A stretch of DNA of 64,000 bases from Arachis hypogaea (GCF_003086295.3 NC_092054.1:52621353-52685352); one strand, 5' to 3'. Counted from the stretch's first letter, positions 1 through 11,587 are shown. A program made the numbers and translations. The notes: generated by a model not told the origin, from the sequence alone.

Positions 1-217
1 GATCGTGGAAGCCTTGTGCTTTCTCAAGTTGAATTTACTCCTGTTGGTTCTCCTTAAATCCCAGATCTTGATATTGACTTTATTTTATGTTGATTTTTCT
101 GAGTTTTCTGAATTTTCTGAACAGCATGTAGTAATTACTATTGTTCTCAGCTGTTGAACTTTCTGAATTGTTATGTTCCTAACTTTTTTATTGAATTTCC
201 TTTTCCAAGAGTTGTTG
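1..217 (-). other. LINE 3' untranslated region (partial)
   Basis: This lies downstream of the RNase H stop codon. It shows no further domain and no poly(T) tract, so the true LINE 3' end probably lies left of the window. Confidence 0.5.
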
Positions 218-760
218 TCAGCGTTGAGCCTCCATGTTGATAATACGCCGCATCTCCAGTAGTGGTTGCATACTCCAGTTCTGACGAAGGCAATCTGATG
301 CTGCCATTTTAGCAACTGTGTGAGCAAGCAGGTTCCCTTCTCTGGGTGTCCAAGTTAGACCACAATTTGGTAATCTTTTTATTAGCTCTCTAATATCCTG
401 TAATATTGCTTCAGTTTCTCCAATGGAAATATTTGATTTTATGGTTTGGATTAGTTTTAAACTGTCTGATTCAATTAATATTTTCCCCAAATCCAAATTA
501 TCAATAATAATAATAAGGGCTTGCCTAATAGCTATAGCTTCAGCTGTTATACTTGAATGTGCGCTAATTTTTCCAGAGAAGCTCAACACAATTTTTCATT
601 ATTGTTCCTAATGACCACGGATATTGCTCCTTTTCCATCCTCCTTCCTGAAAGCAGCATCCACATTAGCCTTTAACCAATCTTCCGGTGGAGGCCTCCAT
701 CTGATCAAGTGTGCTGTTCTATTTTTTTCGCTCTTCTTTTCTACAAATTGCTGGTCTGTT
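218..760 (-). pseudogene. LINE ORF2: RNase H (RVT_3-type) domain
   Basis: The region at about 590-700 reads PPPEDWLKANVDAAFRKEDGKGAISVVIRN, the usual start of the plant RNase H-like RVT_3 domain. A frameshift near 590 then leads to LSFSGKISAHSSITAEAIAIRQAL and TWTPREGNLLAHTVAKMA (the HxxREgN.lAH.vAk pattern), ending MRRIINMEAQR. Stops are also present at about 730-770. The domain would degrade the RNA strand of the RNA:DNA hybrid, but it cannot be made in one piece here. Confidence 0.85.
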
Positions 761-765
761 GAGTT

Positions 766-1420
766 CTAAAATAGATTATCTATCAGTTTAGCTCTTTTAA
801 TTGTCCATTCTGGTTGAATACTCTGTTGCTGAAATATTTTCTGATTTCTTGTCTTCCACACCTCCCAAGCTAGAAATCCTATTCTACTTATTCTTATCTC
901 TTGATGATCTCCTCCCTGTTTTTTTATTTTTTCTATATATTCCATCAACCAGTCCCCAAACGATTTTACTGAGTCTGCTGTGGGTGTGCATTGACATTCA
1001 GCCCCAAACCAGGTGGCTCGCGTCCATTCGCAGAGAAGCAGGGCATGCTCTGTAGTTTCAGTTTCCGTGTTACACACTTGGCAAATAGGACTAGCTATCA
1101 ATCTCTTCTTGTATAAGTTAGTATTTACGGGTAGGATATCTTGGGATGTCTTCCATAAGAACGTTCTGATTTTTGGGGGAACTTTCATATTCCAAATCTC
1201 ATTCCATATTCCTCTTCTATCAGTGCTTGTTGAAGGGTCATTTTGAGTTTTTTCCTGCACCTCTAATCTTGCTGCTTGATAACCAGTTTTGATTGTATAC
1301 ATACCATCTTCTCTCCAAGGACAATATAGAGTGTCATGCCTTTTTATTGTGCTTATTGGTGTTCTCATTATGCTATCTGCTATCTCTTGTGAAACATTGA
1401 GTAAATTTTGGTTTTGTCCC
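766..1420 (-). pseudogene. LINE ORF2: zf-RVT region
   Basis: The frame contains IWNMKVPPKIRTFLWKTSQD and ICQVCNTETETTEHALLLC, which match the zinc-binding zf-RVT domain found downstream of RT in plant LINEs. It overlaps the end of the RT frame by about 40 nt in another frame, so a single-base frameshift between about 1395 and 1420 separates them. The frame stops at 766 in the spacer before the RNase H domain. It is a displaced segment of ORF2, not a separate gene. Confidence 0.88.
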
Positions 1421-3551
1421 ACTCGCCACTTTCATTGAGTAGCTCCTTCACTTTCCTGTCGTCTGCTATCCCCAAATTAAGTTCTTTTTTCCTCCCCGCT
1501 ATCCAATTGTCCTTTCTTATGCTAACATGAGTACCATCTCCTATACACCACTTTCCCTGTTTCCGGAGCAGCTCCCTACCTTGTAAAATACTCTTCCATA
1601 CCCACGAAGCATTTCTTGAGGCCTTCGCTTCCCAAAAGTTCTCTCTCGGGAAATAAACGGCCTTTAGGATTTGCACCCATGTTGCATTCGGATCTTTTAT
1701 GATTCTCCAAGCTTGCTTAGCCAAATAAGCTAGGTTTTGAATGTCTACATCTTTAAAACCCAACCCCCCGTCCCTTTTACTTGTTGTTATAAAATTCCAG
1801 CTCTTCCAGTGTATGCCTCGCTCTTTTCCTGATGAATCCCACCAAAATCTCACTACCCTTGAGCTCAACCTTCTACAAAAGCCTTTTGGAAATCTAATCA
1901 CGTTCATCGCATAAGACGGTATTGCATGCACAACTGCTTTTATTAAAGTTTCCTTCCCTGCTTGACTTAACATATTTTCTTTCCAACCTTCAATCTTGTT
2001 TATGACCTTCTCCTCGATCCATGCTAAAGCTCTATTTTGGGACCTTCCCCAGTTGGCTGGCAGCCCCAAATACTTCCCCGGAGTATCCCATGACGCTATG
2101 CCGAGAATCTCCTCGATGTTCACTCTAGTCTGTAAAGGCACTTGATATCCAAAGGTGATTCCTGATTTGTCTATATTGATTTTCTGACCCGAAGCTTTAG
2201 TGTATTCATTTAAAACTGTAATGATCTGAAAAATCTCCTCCTCCTTTGCTTCTGCCAAAATAATGCAGTCATCTGCAAAATGTAGATGAGAGATGGTGGG
2301 TGCTGTTGATGCTATTTTGAATCCTGAGATCCTGCCTTCTCTTTGTGCATCACTCATTAGGACTGTTAACACCTCTGCTGCCATTATAAACAAATACGGT
2401 GATAAGAGATCTCCCTGTCGAAGTCCTCTATATGGCTTGATTTTTCTTGATAGCTCTCCATTAATTTTGAATCTATAGGTAACACTTGTAACACATGCCA
2501 TCATCAACTTCACCCACCTGGCTTGAAAACCGAAAGCTGTGAGGACCTTTTCTAGGAAGTCCCATTCAAGCCTATCGTAAGCCTTATTCATGTCAAGCTT
2601 AATTGCTAAATTTTTGGAGATATTTTTTTCTTTTCTGTTAAGGCTATGATAAGCCTCTTGTACTATAATGATATTGTCTTGTATAAATCTACCCCCCACA
2701 AACGCACTTTGAGTTGGCGATACAACTTTTTCTATCATCTTCTTCATTCTTTGTACTAGAACTTTTGCTAGGATTTTATAGATAAAATTGCAACAGCTAA
2801 TGGGTCGCAGCTGGTTGAGGTTCTCTGGGTTCTTGATCTTAGGAATTAGGACCACTGTTGTCTCGCTCACCTCTTCAGGTATGTACCCATTATTGAAAAA
2901 ATCCTTCACTATCACGCACACATCATTCTTAATGACCTTCCAATATTTCTGATAAAACAATCCACTCAAACCATCAGGCCCAGGTGCCTTAAGACCTCCC
3001 ATGCTAAAGACTGTCTTTCTTATCTCCTCTTCTGTAACTTCTTTTAATAGCTCATCATTCATTTCTTCAGTTACCACTCTTGGAATCTTATTGATGGTTT
3101 CTTCGAAATCCTGCCTTTTCGTTGAACTGAAAAGGCTCTGAAAATGGCTCTCAATGTGTTCCATTATTTTCCATTTTCCATTCAGCCATTGTCCCGTACT
3201 ATCTTTTAATTTTTCTATATGGTTCTTGTCTCTTCTCTGAATAGCAGTCGCATGGAAGAATACCGTATTCTTTTTGCCCCACCTTAGCCACTTTATTCTA
3301 GATCGCTGCCCCCAGTATTTTTTCTCTTGCTTCCATAGTTTTGCTATCCCTTCTTTTAACTCTAGGATCCTTTTCTGTTGCTCTTCTGAAATTTTTGATG
3401 CTTGTAGTCCTCTAAGTTCCTCTTTCATCCTTAGAATTTCCCTATCTACTCTTTTGAAGGTCATCTTGCTCCATGTCTTGAGTTCCTCTTTGTAGTTTTT
3501 AATCTTTCCCATCATCTTACTCCAGTTATCTCCATTTGATTTCTCCTTGTT
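1395..3551 (-). pseudogene. LINE ORF2: reverse transcriptase domain
   Basis: About 710 codons. The N-terminus is charged coiled-coil-like sequence (EELRGLQASKISEEQQKRILELKEG). RT motifs follow: KAPGPDGLSGLFYQ, VVLIPKIKNPENLNQLRPISCCN, AFVGGRFIQDNI, KAYDRLEW, GLRQGDLLSPYLF and the catalytic HFADDCIIL (FADD box). The C-terminal part has the usual LINE stretch YLGLPANWG and GGLGFKDVD. The frame opens immediately after the TAG at 3552-3554. It shifts near 1395-1420, where it passes into the zf-RVT frame. The protein would carry out target-primed reverse transcription; this copy is dead. Confidence 0.94.
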
Positions 3552-4334
3552 CTAGCTTTTGGTAACAACTTTCTCACAGTCTTCGTGATCGACCCAATAC
3601 GATTCAAATTTAAAGCTCTTCCCTGATTTGTTTTTCGGCTCTAAATTTAGAATGATTGGGCAATGATCGAAACTTATGGCTGGCATGGCTGTCAAGGTAG
3701 CATGTTGAAACATATTTCTCCAAACCCAATTGGCTAACGCTCTATCTATTCTCTCCCTCGTAATCACTCCATTCCTCGGGTTGCTAAACCAAGTAAATCT
3801 ACCTCCTTTCAACTCTATATCCATTAGAGCATTAGCATCAACAAAATATCTAAACTCCCTTACCTGATTCTGTGGCTTTGGGTGTAGTCTCACCTTCTCC
3901 TCTTGTGCTAATACATCATTAAAGTCTCCTATGAACAGTTGGGGCATGTCTCTATGATTATTACTTGATGTGATATCCTTCCACGACTCCTTTCTTCTGC
4001 TAAAAACAGGATTTCCATAGACAAAATTACAATACCATATATTTCCTTTTTTGTCTTCAATACGAGCTTTAATGTAATTGTCACACCAAAAATAAACATT
4101 AATATTATATATTGCATTCCAAAATAAGCATAGACCACCGGACAATCCCCGAGGTTCAATGCAAAAAGATTCCTCAAAATGTAGCCTTTTCCTAATTTTC
4201 ATGACAGTTTTTCCTTTTGCTCTAGTTTCTATTTCAAATACTATGGCCGGCTTTATCTGTTTACATAAGTTTTGGAGCTCCGAAATTGTCGCGAGAGCCG
4301 CCAACCCACGACAATTCCAACTTATTATACTCAT
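3552..4334 (-). pseudogene. LINE ORF2: apurinic-type endonuclease domain
   Basis: The ORF starts MSIISWNCRGL, the typical first strand of the exonuclease/endonuclease/phosphatase fold used by L1-type LINEs to nick target DNA. GDFNDVL at about residues 137-143 and FDHCPIIL at about 220-227 match the family's catalytic GDFN and (S)DH motifs. It overlaps the ORF1 stop by ATGA. Translation ends at TAG (plus 3552-3554), but the same frame continues at once into the RT ORF, so this is one nonsense mutation rather than a natural ORF end. The product would be about 260 aa instead of one endonuclease-RT polyprotein of over 1,200 aa. Confidence 0.92.
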
Positions 4335-5156
4335 AGCTGAGTTGGAGGCGTGTTAAGGCCCGCCTCCTTAGCCATAAACTCTTCCATGACAGCTTCTCTG
4401 GTTTGCCTTTCTCGTTCCAACATTCCTGAATCTTGCTCCTCCAATTCTGCCTTGCCTTTTTTTCTTGCCTTGATGTTTTGATTCAGCCCCTCTTCACCCT
4501 CTTCCACTTCCATTACATGTGCAGCATCCTCATCCTCCCTTCTTCTTTTCAGCTTCAGGCTATCCCTTATGCATCTTGCTAATTCCATCTCACTCTCCTT
4601 TGCTATGGTAAGCGGCTGATTGTTGTTACTATTCTCTTCCTCATCTTCCTTAACCAATTCCACAAAGTATAAATCTCCATTGGCTGACATGTGTACTTGT
4701 CTTTCTTGTGCCAATCTTGCTGATTTTCCACAATTTCTTTGATTCCAGCATATTTTCTTCTTTTCCACGTGTTCTCCTCTTCCTACTTTATTTTCTACTA
4801 TGACTCCTTGCTTCTTTTGTTGATACACCATGTTGTCTTTATTTTTTTGGACCCCTTTACCCCGCTGTTTCTTTAACATTTCTCCAATAGTTAGTCTTTC
4901 CTCATCTTTAGTCTGGTCTATTTTTTCTTGGGCCTTTTTACCTTCCTTGATCATCATGTAGTCTCTTTTTTCAGCTTGACTCTCACTTGGGCCTAATTCT
5001 TTTCTCCTGATTATACCCATTTTCTCCTTGGTTGCTTGGTGTATTGGGCTTTCCACTGTTTCAGTTTGGCAGAATACCATGTTGGGTTGGACATTATTTT
5101 CTCCTCCTATTGGGCCTGCTCCATCATTCATTTCTTTGCTTTTATGTTTGTTCCCC
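4331..5156 (-). pseudogene. LINE ORF1, C-terminal part
   Basis: This open frame has no recognised domain. It is highly charged, with long K/E/R/Q runs such as RRREDEDAAHVMEVEEGEEG. It is the displaced 3' half of ORF1, whose 5' half is at 13015-14200. Reading through the insertion site with one TCCCC target copy keeps the frame open. Its stop codon TGA overlaps the ATG of the endonuclease ORF in the tetranucleotide ATGA (plus 4331-4334), which suggests ORF2 translation by termination-reinitiation. An internal ATG lies at 5131, but that is not the original start. Confidence 0.8.
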
Positions 5157-6583
5157 TGACGTTAGGATTTTTGCCAGTAAAGAATTTCATAAAAATAGTC
5201 GTGTTGTAGATATAGTCTCTAAACCGACAGAAATCCCTTCGTACAAACGTTTTGGTTGTCACAAGTAACAAACCCCTTAAAAATTGATAACCGAAGTATT
5301 CAAACCTCGGGTCGTCTTCTCAAGAAATTGCAGGGAGGTGTATTTATTATTGGTTATGAGTTTTCTGGGGAATGTTGAGTTTGAGCAATGGGCATAGGTA
5401 TATTTAAATGACAAGTAAAATAAATTAACAATAATAAAATCTCTTGGCAAGGTATGAAGAACTGGAAGTCCTATCCTGGTTATCCTTATCAATTGTAATG
5501 AGAATTGGATTTTTCTCCCACTTTGTTAACCTCTAACTATGAAGGTAAGTTAAGTGGATGAATTAATTTCGAATCCTCAAGTCCTAGTCTTTCCTTGGGA
5601 AAGGCTAGAGTTATAGGATCTCGAATTATTTCTTGAAGAATTCTAATTTTCAATCAACACCTCGAGTTGGATAACTCAAGAGTCACCAATTAATTAATCA
5701 AAGCCAAAAGGAAAAATATCTAAATTAAATTAAAAACATTTATAAATGAAGCAAAGCAAAATTAAATCTGAAAATACCTCGAATTGCATTCACAAAAGAA
5801 CTTAAATCTGACATAGATATTCATAAATTAAATTAGGAAAATAAATAAAAAGAACATTGAACCTGGGATTGAGAGTCACTCCTAAAACTAAGAGAAGTCC
5901 TAAATCCTAATCCTAAGAGAGAGGAGAGAACCTCTCTCTCTAAAAACTACATCTACTCCTAAAATTGTGAATGTGTGAAAGCTTTTCTATGAATGAATGG
6001 ATTCCCTCACTTTATAGCCTCTAATCTGTGTTTTCTGGGCCGCAAACTGGGTCGAAAACAGCCCAGAAATTGCTGGAGAAGAATTCAAACACGCTGATTT
6101 CCGTCACTGCGACGCGGCCGCATGGAGGACGCGGTCGCGTCGCCTAGCGTCAGGGAAACTATGGCATATTATATATCAAATCGAAGCCCCAGACGTTAGC
6201 TTTCCAACGCAACTAGAACCGCGTAGTTTGGACCTCTGTAGCTAAAGTTATAGCTGTTTGAGTGCAAAGAGGTCAGGCTGGACAGCTTTGCAATTTCTCC
6301 AACTTCTTGTATTCCTTCCACTTTTGCATGCTTTCTTTCTATCTTCTGAGCCATTCCTGCCCTGTAATCTCTGAAAGCACTTAACACACATATCAAGGCA
6401 TCTAATGGTAATAAGAGAGGATTAATATTAGCAAATATAAGTCCAAAGAAACATGTTTTCAATTAAAGCACATAATTAGGAAGGCAAATGTAAAACCATG
6501 CAAATAGTATGAATAAGTGGGTAAAGAGTAGATAAAAACCACTCAATTGAGCACAAGATAAACCATAAAATAGTGGTTTATCA
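5157..6583 (-). repeat. Element A 3' LTR
   Basis: Read on the minus strand it begins TGATAAACCACTATTT and ends TAACGTCA. It carries a CG-rich palindrome pair (GACGCGGCCGCATGG, ACGCGGTCGCGTCG) at about 6108-6150, about 430-480 bp from the LTR start. It aligns without visible gaps to 11588-13014. Confidence 0.95.
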
Positions 6584-6620
6584 ACCTCCCCACACTTAAA
6601 CATTAGCATGTCCTCATGCT
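6584..6620 (-). promoter_or_regulatory. 3' polypurine tract and hairpin of element A
   Basis: Minus strand: AGCATG-AGGA-CATGCT (6605-6620), AATG, then TTTAAGTGTGGGGAGGT ending directly at the 3' LTR TGATAAACC. The purine tract is the expected plus-strand primer. Elements B and E have the same hairpin at the same spacing. Confidence 0.85.
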
Positions 6621-7262
6621 AAGCTCAAGAGAAGCTATAAAGATGAAGAGGGATGGTAGAATGTATGAAGTGCAACCTATGAATGTAACTACATGCAAAA
6701 TATTTCTACCTACTTAGTTAAAAGTAAACAAATATTTTAAGAGGAAATATGAACTGGATTTCACTAATTCAAATCATAAAAATGAAGTACAAATAGACTT
6801 GCAAGAAGAAAATAGCTCATGAAAGCAGGGAACAAGGAATTGAGCATCGAACCCTCACTGGTAGTGTATACACTCTAATCACTCATGTGTTTTAGGTTCG
6901 ATTCTCTCAATTCTCTACTAACCTTGATTTCTAAGGCTTGCTCTTCATCTAACAATAAACATAAATTTAATTCACGAATACACAAATCAAGAGGTCTTTT
7001 AAGGGTTGTAATGGGGTTAGGGTCAAGGTAGGATTGTATTTGGTCAAGTGAACTAAAATCTGAATCCTTAATTAACTTAAACTTTTCCCACCTAACTTAA
7101 ACAATCCATGTAATCATAATACAATATCTAACCATCCATTAACCATGTTTTTCACATATTCATGCATTCTAATTTCAAGTACAACTCATATGCATTGCTT
7201 TCACCACATATTTTGGGGCATTTTGTCCCCTTTTACTTATTTGCTCTTTCTCTTTTTCTTTT

Positions 7263-7309
<47 letters not shown>

Positions 7310-8035
7310 TCTTTTTCTTTTGTTTTTTTCAATGCATATGATTAATTTATTGAATGCATGAACATGTCCTAAACATTTCTTTCACATTTTTAGAAAATTC
7401 TAACATACTCAATTCTCAAACCAAATATTTTCAAACCCAATTTTTCCACACTTAAATCATAAGCACTCTCACTAGTCTAAGCTAACCAAAGATTCAAATT
7501 AAGGACATTATTGTTTTTCGCTTAGAGTTAATGATGTGCTAAATAAAAAGAACAAAGGGGTAAAATAGGCTCAAAATTGGTTTGCAAGGGATAATGAAAG
7601 GTAAGGCCATATGGGTATGTAAGCTCAGTGAAACAAAGGCCTCAATCATGTAAGTGTATGCATACATCAAATTATGGAAATATAGAATTAAGCAAGACAA
7701 AGATCACAATTTTAGAGAGAAAAACACACATCAAAAATAAATTATTGGTTGATAAAATACAAACAATCAATTAGGCTCAAAAATCTCACGGGTTTCGTGT
7801 GTTCGAGCTCTAGACCATGTTCCAATATAATATTTCTTCAAACAAGTGTAACAAAAAATTTTATTAGTGAAATGCTCTTAAAAAGGTTTCTTGAAAAAGA
7901 AAATATTACTTCAACCAAGTGGTAAAATATACAAAAAAAAATCAAACAAACATGCAAATGCAACAACTAATCTACAAAGAAAATTTAAACATTGGTGTTG
8001 AGACAAGAAAGTACTAACCCATGGAGATCGGTATC
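6621..8035 (-). other. Conserved noncoding block between the two polypurine modules (A)
   Basis: No gene. Several short blocks recur in elements B and E in the same order, for example the segment with AACCCTCAC and the CACTCTAATCACTC run (6848-6890) and the GGTTGTAATGGGG segment (about 7003). A (CT)n(TA)nTn tract lies at 7255-7330. Confidence 0.6.
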
Positions 8036-8075
8036 GACCTCCCCACACTTAAAGATTGCACCGTCCTCGGTGCAT
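8036..8075 (-). promoter_or_regulatory. Internal hairpin-polypurine module of element A
   Basis: Minus strand: GCACCG-AGGA-CGGTGC (8058-8073) is a perfect 6-bp stem with AGGA loop, followed by AATC and then TTTAAGTGTGGGGAGGTC. The same arrangement lies at the 3' LTR (6584-6620) with a different stem. It resembles a central polypurine tract preceded by a conserved hairpin. Confidence 0.7.
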
Positions 8076-8749
8076 GCTGAGATTTGCAGGTGGACGAGTT
8101 GTTTCAACTGTTGCTTTTCTCGAAGGATTGTGCAGATGAACTTGTCTGTCTCCCTATGTAAACGTCTTCCGCTTCCCTTCCGGGTGGCCATCCTGAAAGA
8201 AAAAGGGAAGAAAGGTAACCCAGTAATAGAGATAAGAAAATAAATGAAGCATGGGTGGGTTAATGCCAAATGAAAAGGGTCTCATTTACATGGAAGCTTC
8301 AACATGTACGTGAGAAAATAATAGAAGCCATGGCATACCAGTGGTTTAAAATTTACAACAATGGGGAAGAGAGTGGGTAATGAAAGACAATGTAAGTTCA
8401 TGTCAATGCAAAAGGAATATCAGTATTATAAAAAGTAGCATTGATTTAAATAATATTACCCAATCTGAATAAAAGAAGTCATGAAGCACCGGGATAATTT
8501 AAGAGAAGATGCAACAGTTGAATAGAAAAATTTTAACACCAATGGTAAAACAATAAATTTAGAAAAGAAAAATAAAAATATGCATAAAATTAAAATGCAA
8601 TGAATGAAATATGCAAATAAAATAAGTAAAATAAAATAAAAGATAAGAAGAATGAGAAGGAAAAGAAGGAAAGAAGAAGTAAGTAAGAAAGGAGGGAGGA
8701 AAAATTAGGATTGGGGCAGAAAAGATAAGATATTTGGCAAATTAGGATA

Positions 8750-9300
8750 AGCTGTGCGGCGCAAGCGACGCGGTCGCGTGGGGCACACGGTCGCGCGACT
8801 TGCGCTTAAACTGATTGACGCGGTCGCGTCGGTCATGCGGTCGCGTGACCCGTTTTATGCTGCTGGCGCGAGGGCAGCCTCGCGCTCGCACAACTCTCTG
8901 TTCAAAATTATTGAATGCCAAATATTAGGCGACGCGATCGCGTGGGGATGCGATCGCGTGAGTGGGCTTTCAGAAGGACATGACGCGGACGCGTGAGGCA
9001 CGCGATCGCGTGAGAAGGATTGCGCGTCCAGCGCCAGTCCAGCACCACTCTAGCACAACTTTCGGATGTGCACCACCTTGACGTCGAAATCCTGGTCACG
9101 CGGCCGCGTGGGGCACGCGGTCGCGTGGGAGGCCATTATTCCCATATGACGTGGTCGCGTCGGTGACGCGATCACGTGGGTAATTTGTGCCATTGGCACG
9201 CCTCCAGCCACGCTCTCGGGTGACTCTCTGTTCAATTTTCTTTCTTCCCAATGCACTGGCGACGCGGACGCGTGGGTGACGCGGTCGCGTCGCGTGCGGT
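8750..9300. repeat. CG-rich palindrome array inside element A
   Basis: About a dozen short, nearly self-complementary motifs of the type GACGCGGTCGCGTG, ACGCGATCGCGTG and GCGGCCGCGTGG, often in pairs separated by GGGCA or GGTCA. They are strongly CpG-rich inside an otherwise AT-rich element. The units differ in their central bases but keep the palindrome. Small open frames across the array are by-products. Confidence 0.85.
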
Positions 9301-9419
9301 TCTTTTTTTTTTAATGCATGAAAAATACAGAATGCAATGCTAATATGAATGTTATACAAAACTCCAGGTTCAATAAAATAAAACTCAAAAACAAATAAAA
9401 CTAAATAAAAATGAAAAAT

Positions 9420-9490
9420 GAACGATCATACCATGGTGGGTTGTCTCCCACCTAGCACTTTTAGTTAGAGTCCTTAAGTTGGACATTTGG
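9420..9490 (-). promoter_or_regulatory. Conserved hairpin block after the gag-like ORF (element A)
   Basis: Minus strand: CCAACTTAAGGAC, then TAGGTGGGAGACAACCCACC. GGTGGG and CCCACC (9435-9452) pair perfectly around a 6-nt loop. Element B has the same block at 39760-39815 with loop AGACAC. It could be an RNA signal such as packaging or dimerisation; this is inference. Confidence 0.6.
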
Positions 9491-9501
9491 TGAGCTCCCT
9501 G

Positions 9502-10994
9502 TTATGGTGGCTTATGCTTGTATTCATCCAGGAATCTCCACCAATGTTTGTGATTCCAGTAACCTCCGGGGTCCCAAACTAGGCATGTAAAGCCCTTAAG
9601 AAGCTTCAGACAGATTCTTAGGCTCCCGGGGTGACAAATGTCAGAGCAGATTCCAGGATCCCAAATCTTGCTTTTACACCCATTTTTGTCGGGATCTGTA
9701 TTTTCCCAGCCGGGTGATAAGTAATTTGAATTCTCACTGCAGCTACCAAACAGCTTCCTAGACCCATTCAATTGAGCTCTACACCAACCCTTGCGTTTAA
9801 ACTTAAAGCTTCCAACCATAATGAACCTTGCAGGACAATTCTTACCACTGACCATCTTCTTCTTACTCTTAATGCCACAAAGAGCTCTAAGTTGACCATC
9901 CGTCTCCAGTAGTCCATATTCAACTGGAATTAGAAAGCTAAGGGATATGAATTTTACTCACTTAAATGTTGTGAAGGATGATGGCAACTTAGGGGGAGGT
10001 GTTTTTAATGAAATTGCAAGGTCCACTCCCTTGTGCTCTTCTCTGATAATTACCACCTATTTGCAAGCTTCTTCAATTTCAACATCTTTCTCTTGGTAGC
10101 TTTCTTCCAATTCAATCTCCTCTTCATTGCTTTCCAAAGGCATGGGAGGTTGTGCTTCTTCTTCTTGAATCTCCATCTCTTGATCAACCTCTTACAAGTC
10201 TTCAACTGTGATATGCCTTGGAGGTTGTACACCCTCCTCAGCATCAATTTCAAACGTCTTGGAAGGGGGTTCTATGACTGGACCTTCCCATGGAGGTTCT
10301 GCATCTCCTAAGTCTTCAACCACTTCTTCTTCTTCAATAATTTCGGCTTCCTTCACTTGTTCCAGTACAAAGTCATGCTCCGTACTGTTCACTGGAGTTT
10401 CTAGTATCTCCTTCATGCTACGTTCTTCATTGGATTGCCCACATGAAGCCATGAGGGTTCCTTGAGTGTCCGAACGTCGGGAAGCTAATTGATTTATCGC
10501 TTGTTCCAATTGACGAATGGTTGCCTAAAATCGATCCACTGTTTCCTTGAAACGATCCTTTGTCTCTTGATGCACTCGGCTTTCATAAATAGGATCATAG
10601 AGCTCTTGGATTGATGGATATGGAGATGGTGAATATTGAAGTGGTGGTTCTTGTGAGTAATTGGGTTGGAATTGGGGTGGTTCTATATATGGTTCATATG
10701 GCTCATAAGGTGGTTGGTATGGTGGTTGAGGGTTAGGGTCATATGGAGGTGAATGGCGGAAAGGGGCTTGTGAGTTTGGTGGTCCAAAGTCATGTTGAGG
10801 AGAGGATTCACAGGTATATGGTGGTGGTTGTTGATAGTCCATTGGAGGTGGTTGTTGCCATGAGGTTTGATCAAATCCTTGTGGCTCCTCCCATCTTTGA
10901 TTGTTCCAACCTTGATGCCTGTTCTCATTGTAATTTCTTCTTCCTGCAACATTATTGTAACCAGACTCATAGCCAAAGAGGTGAGAGTTTATAG
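9502..10994 (-). pseudogene. Decayed gag-like ORF of element A
   Basis: A long, broken minus-strand reading frame. It starts near 10990 (YNNVAGRRNY) and continues through a proline/tyrosine/glutamine-rich part (PPYDPNPQPPYQPPYEPYEP, about 10850-10560). After one in-frame TAG near 10525 comes an acidic part with EEEEVVEDL. Further stops and shifts precede a last segment (9502-9855) rich in W, C and G that ends LDEYKHKPP. No nucleic-acid-binding knuckle, protease or RT is present. Element B keeps only the homologous tail (QDEYKHKSP then stop at about 39720-39750), so the ORF end is shared between elements. Function is unknown; structural gag-like origin is inferred from its position after the PBS. 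Confidence 0.55.
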
Positions 10995-11034
10995 TAGCAA
11001 ATAAAAATTAAAAATAAAAACAAATTTAAATTTA

Positions 11035-11470
11035 AAGGTTATTTAAATTTTGAATTTGAAAATTAAATTTTGAAATTTGAAATTTAAAATTTTGAAATTT
11101 GAATTTTTTGAAATTTGAATTTTAAATTTTTGAAATTTGAATTTTGAATTTGAGATTTTGAAATTTGAAAAAATTTTTAAAATTGAATTTTGAAAATTTT
11201 TAAATTTGAATTTTGAAATTTGATTTTTAAATTTTGAATTTTTTGAATTTAATAAGAAAAGAGAAAAACAATAAAATGACAACAAATTTAAAAATTTTTA
11301 GATCAAAACGAAAAAAACAACTAAGAACAACTTGAAGGTTAAGATGAACACGAAGAACAACCTGAAGATCAAGATGAACACCGAGAAAAAAAAATTTTGA
11401 AAAATTTTTTTTTTTGAAAAAAAAAATTATTTTTTTCGAAAAAAAATTTTTTAATTAAATAAAAACCAAT
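11035..11470. repeat. AT-rich low-complexity leader of element A
   Basis: About 220 bp of degenerate units made from AAATTTGAATTTTGAAATTTG, then long A and T runs at 11390-11450. It lies between the PBS and the gag-like ORF. The open frame across it is only a consequence of low complexity. Confidence 0.7.
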
Positions 11471-11566
11471 AACCTCTTAATTTATGAAAAAAGCAAAAAT
11501 AAAAATAAATAAACAAATAAAAAGCAAATATTTACAATAACCAATAATAAGGCACACGTTTGTAAT

Positions 11567-11584
11567 TTCCCGGCAACGGCACCA
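11567..11584 (-). other. Primer binding site of element A
   Basis: TGGTGCCGTTGCCGGGAA lies 3 nt inside the 5' LTR. Element B has TGGCGCCGTTGCCGGGGA at the same position, and element D has TAGCGCCGTTGCCGGGGA. The shared core marks a tRNA primer site. The exact tRNA was not determined. Confidence 0.8.
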
Positions 11585-11587
11585 TTT

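Noticed and set aside
8750..9300. Possible CRISPR array or coding region in the CG-rich repeats
   Set aside because: Units are variable palindromes without constant repeats and spacers, the context is a plant retrotransposon, and the small open frames simply follow the repeat.
11043..11285. 80-aa open frame rich in F, K, N and S
   Set aside because: Produced by AAATTTGAATTTTG-type low-complexity DNA.
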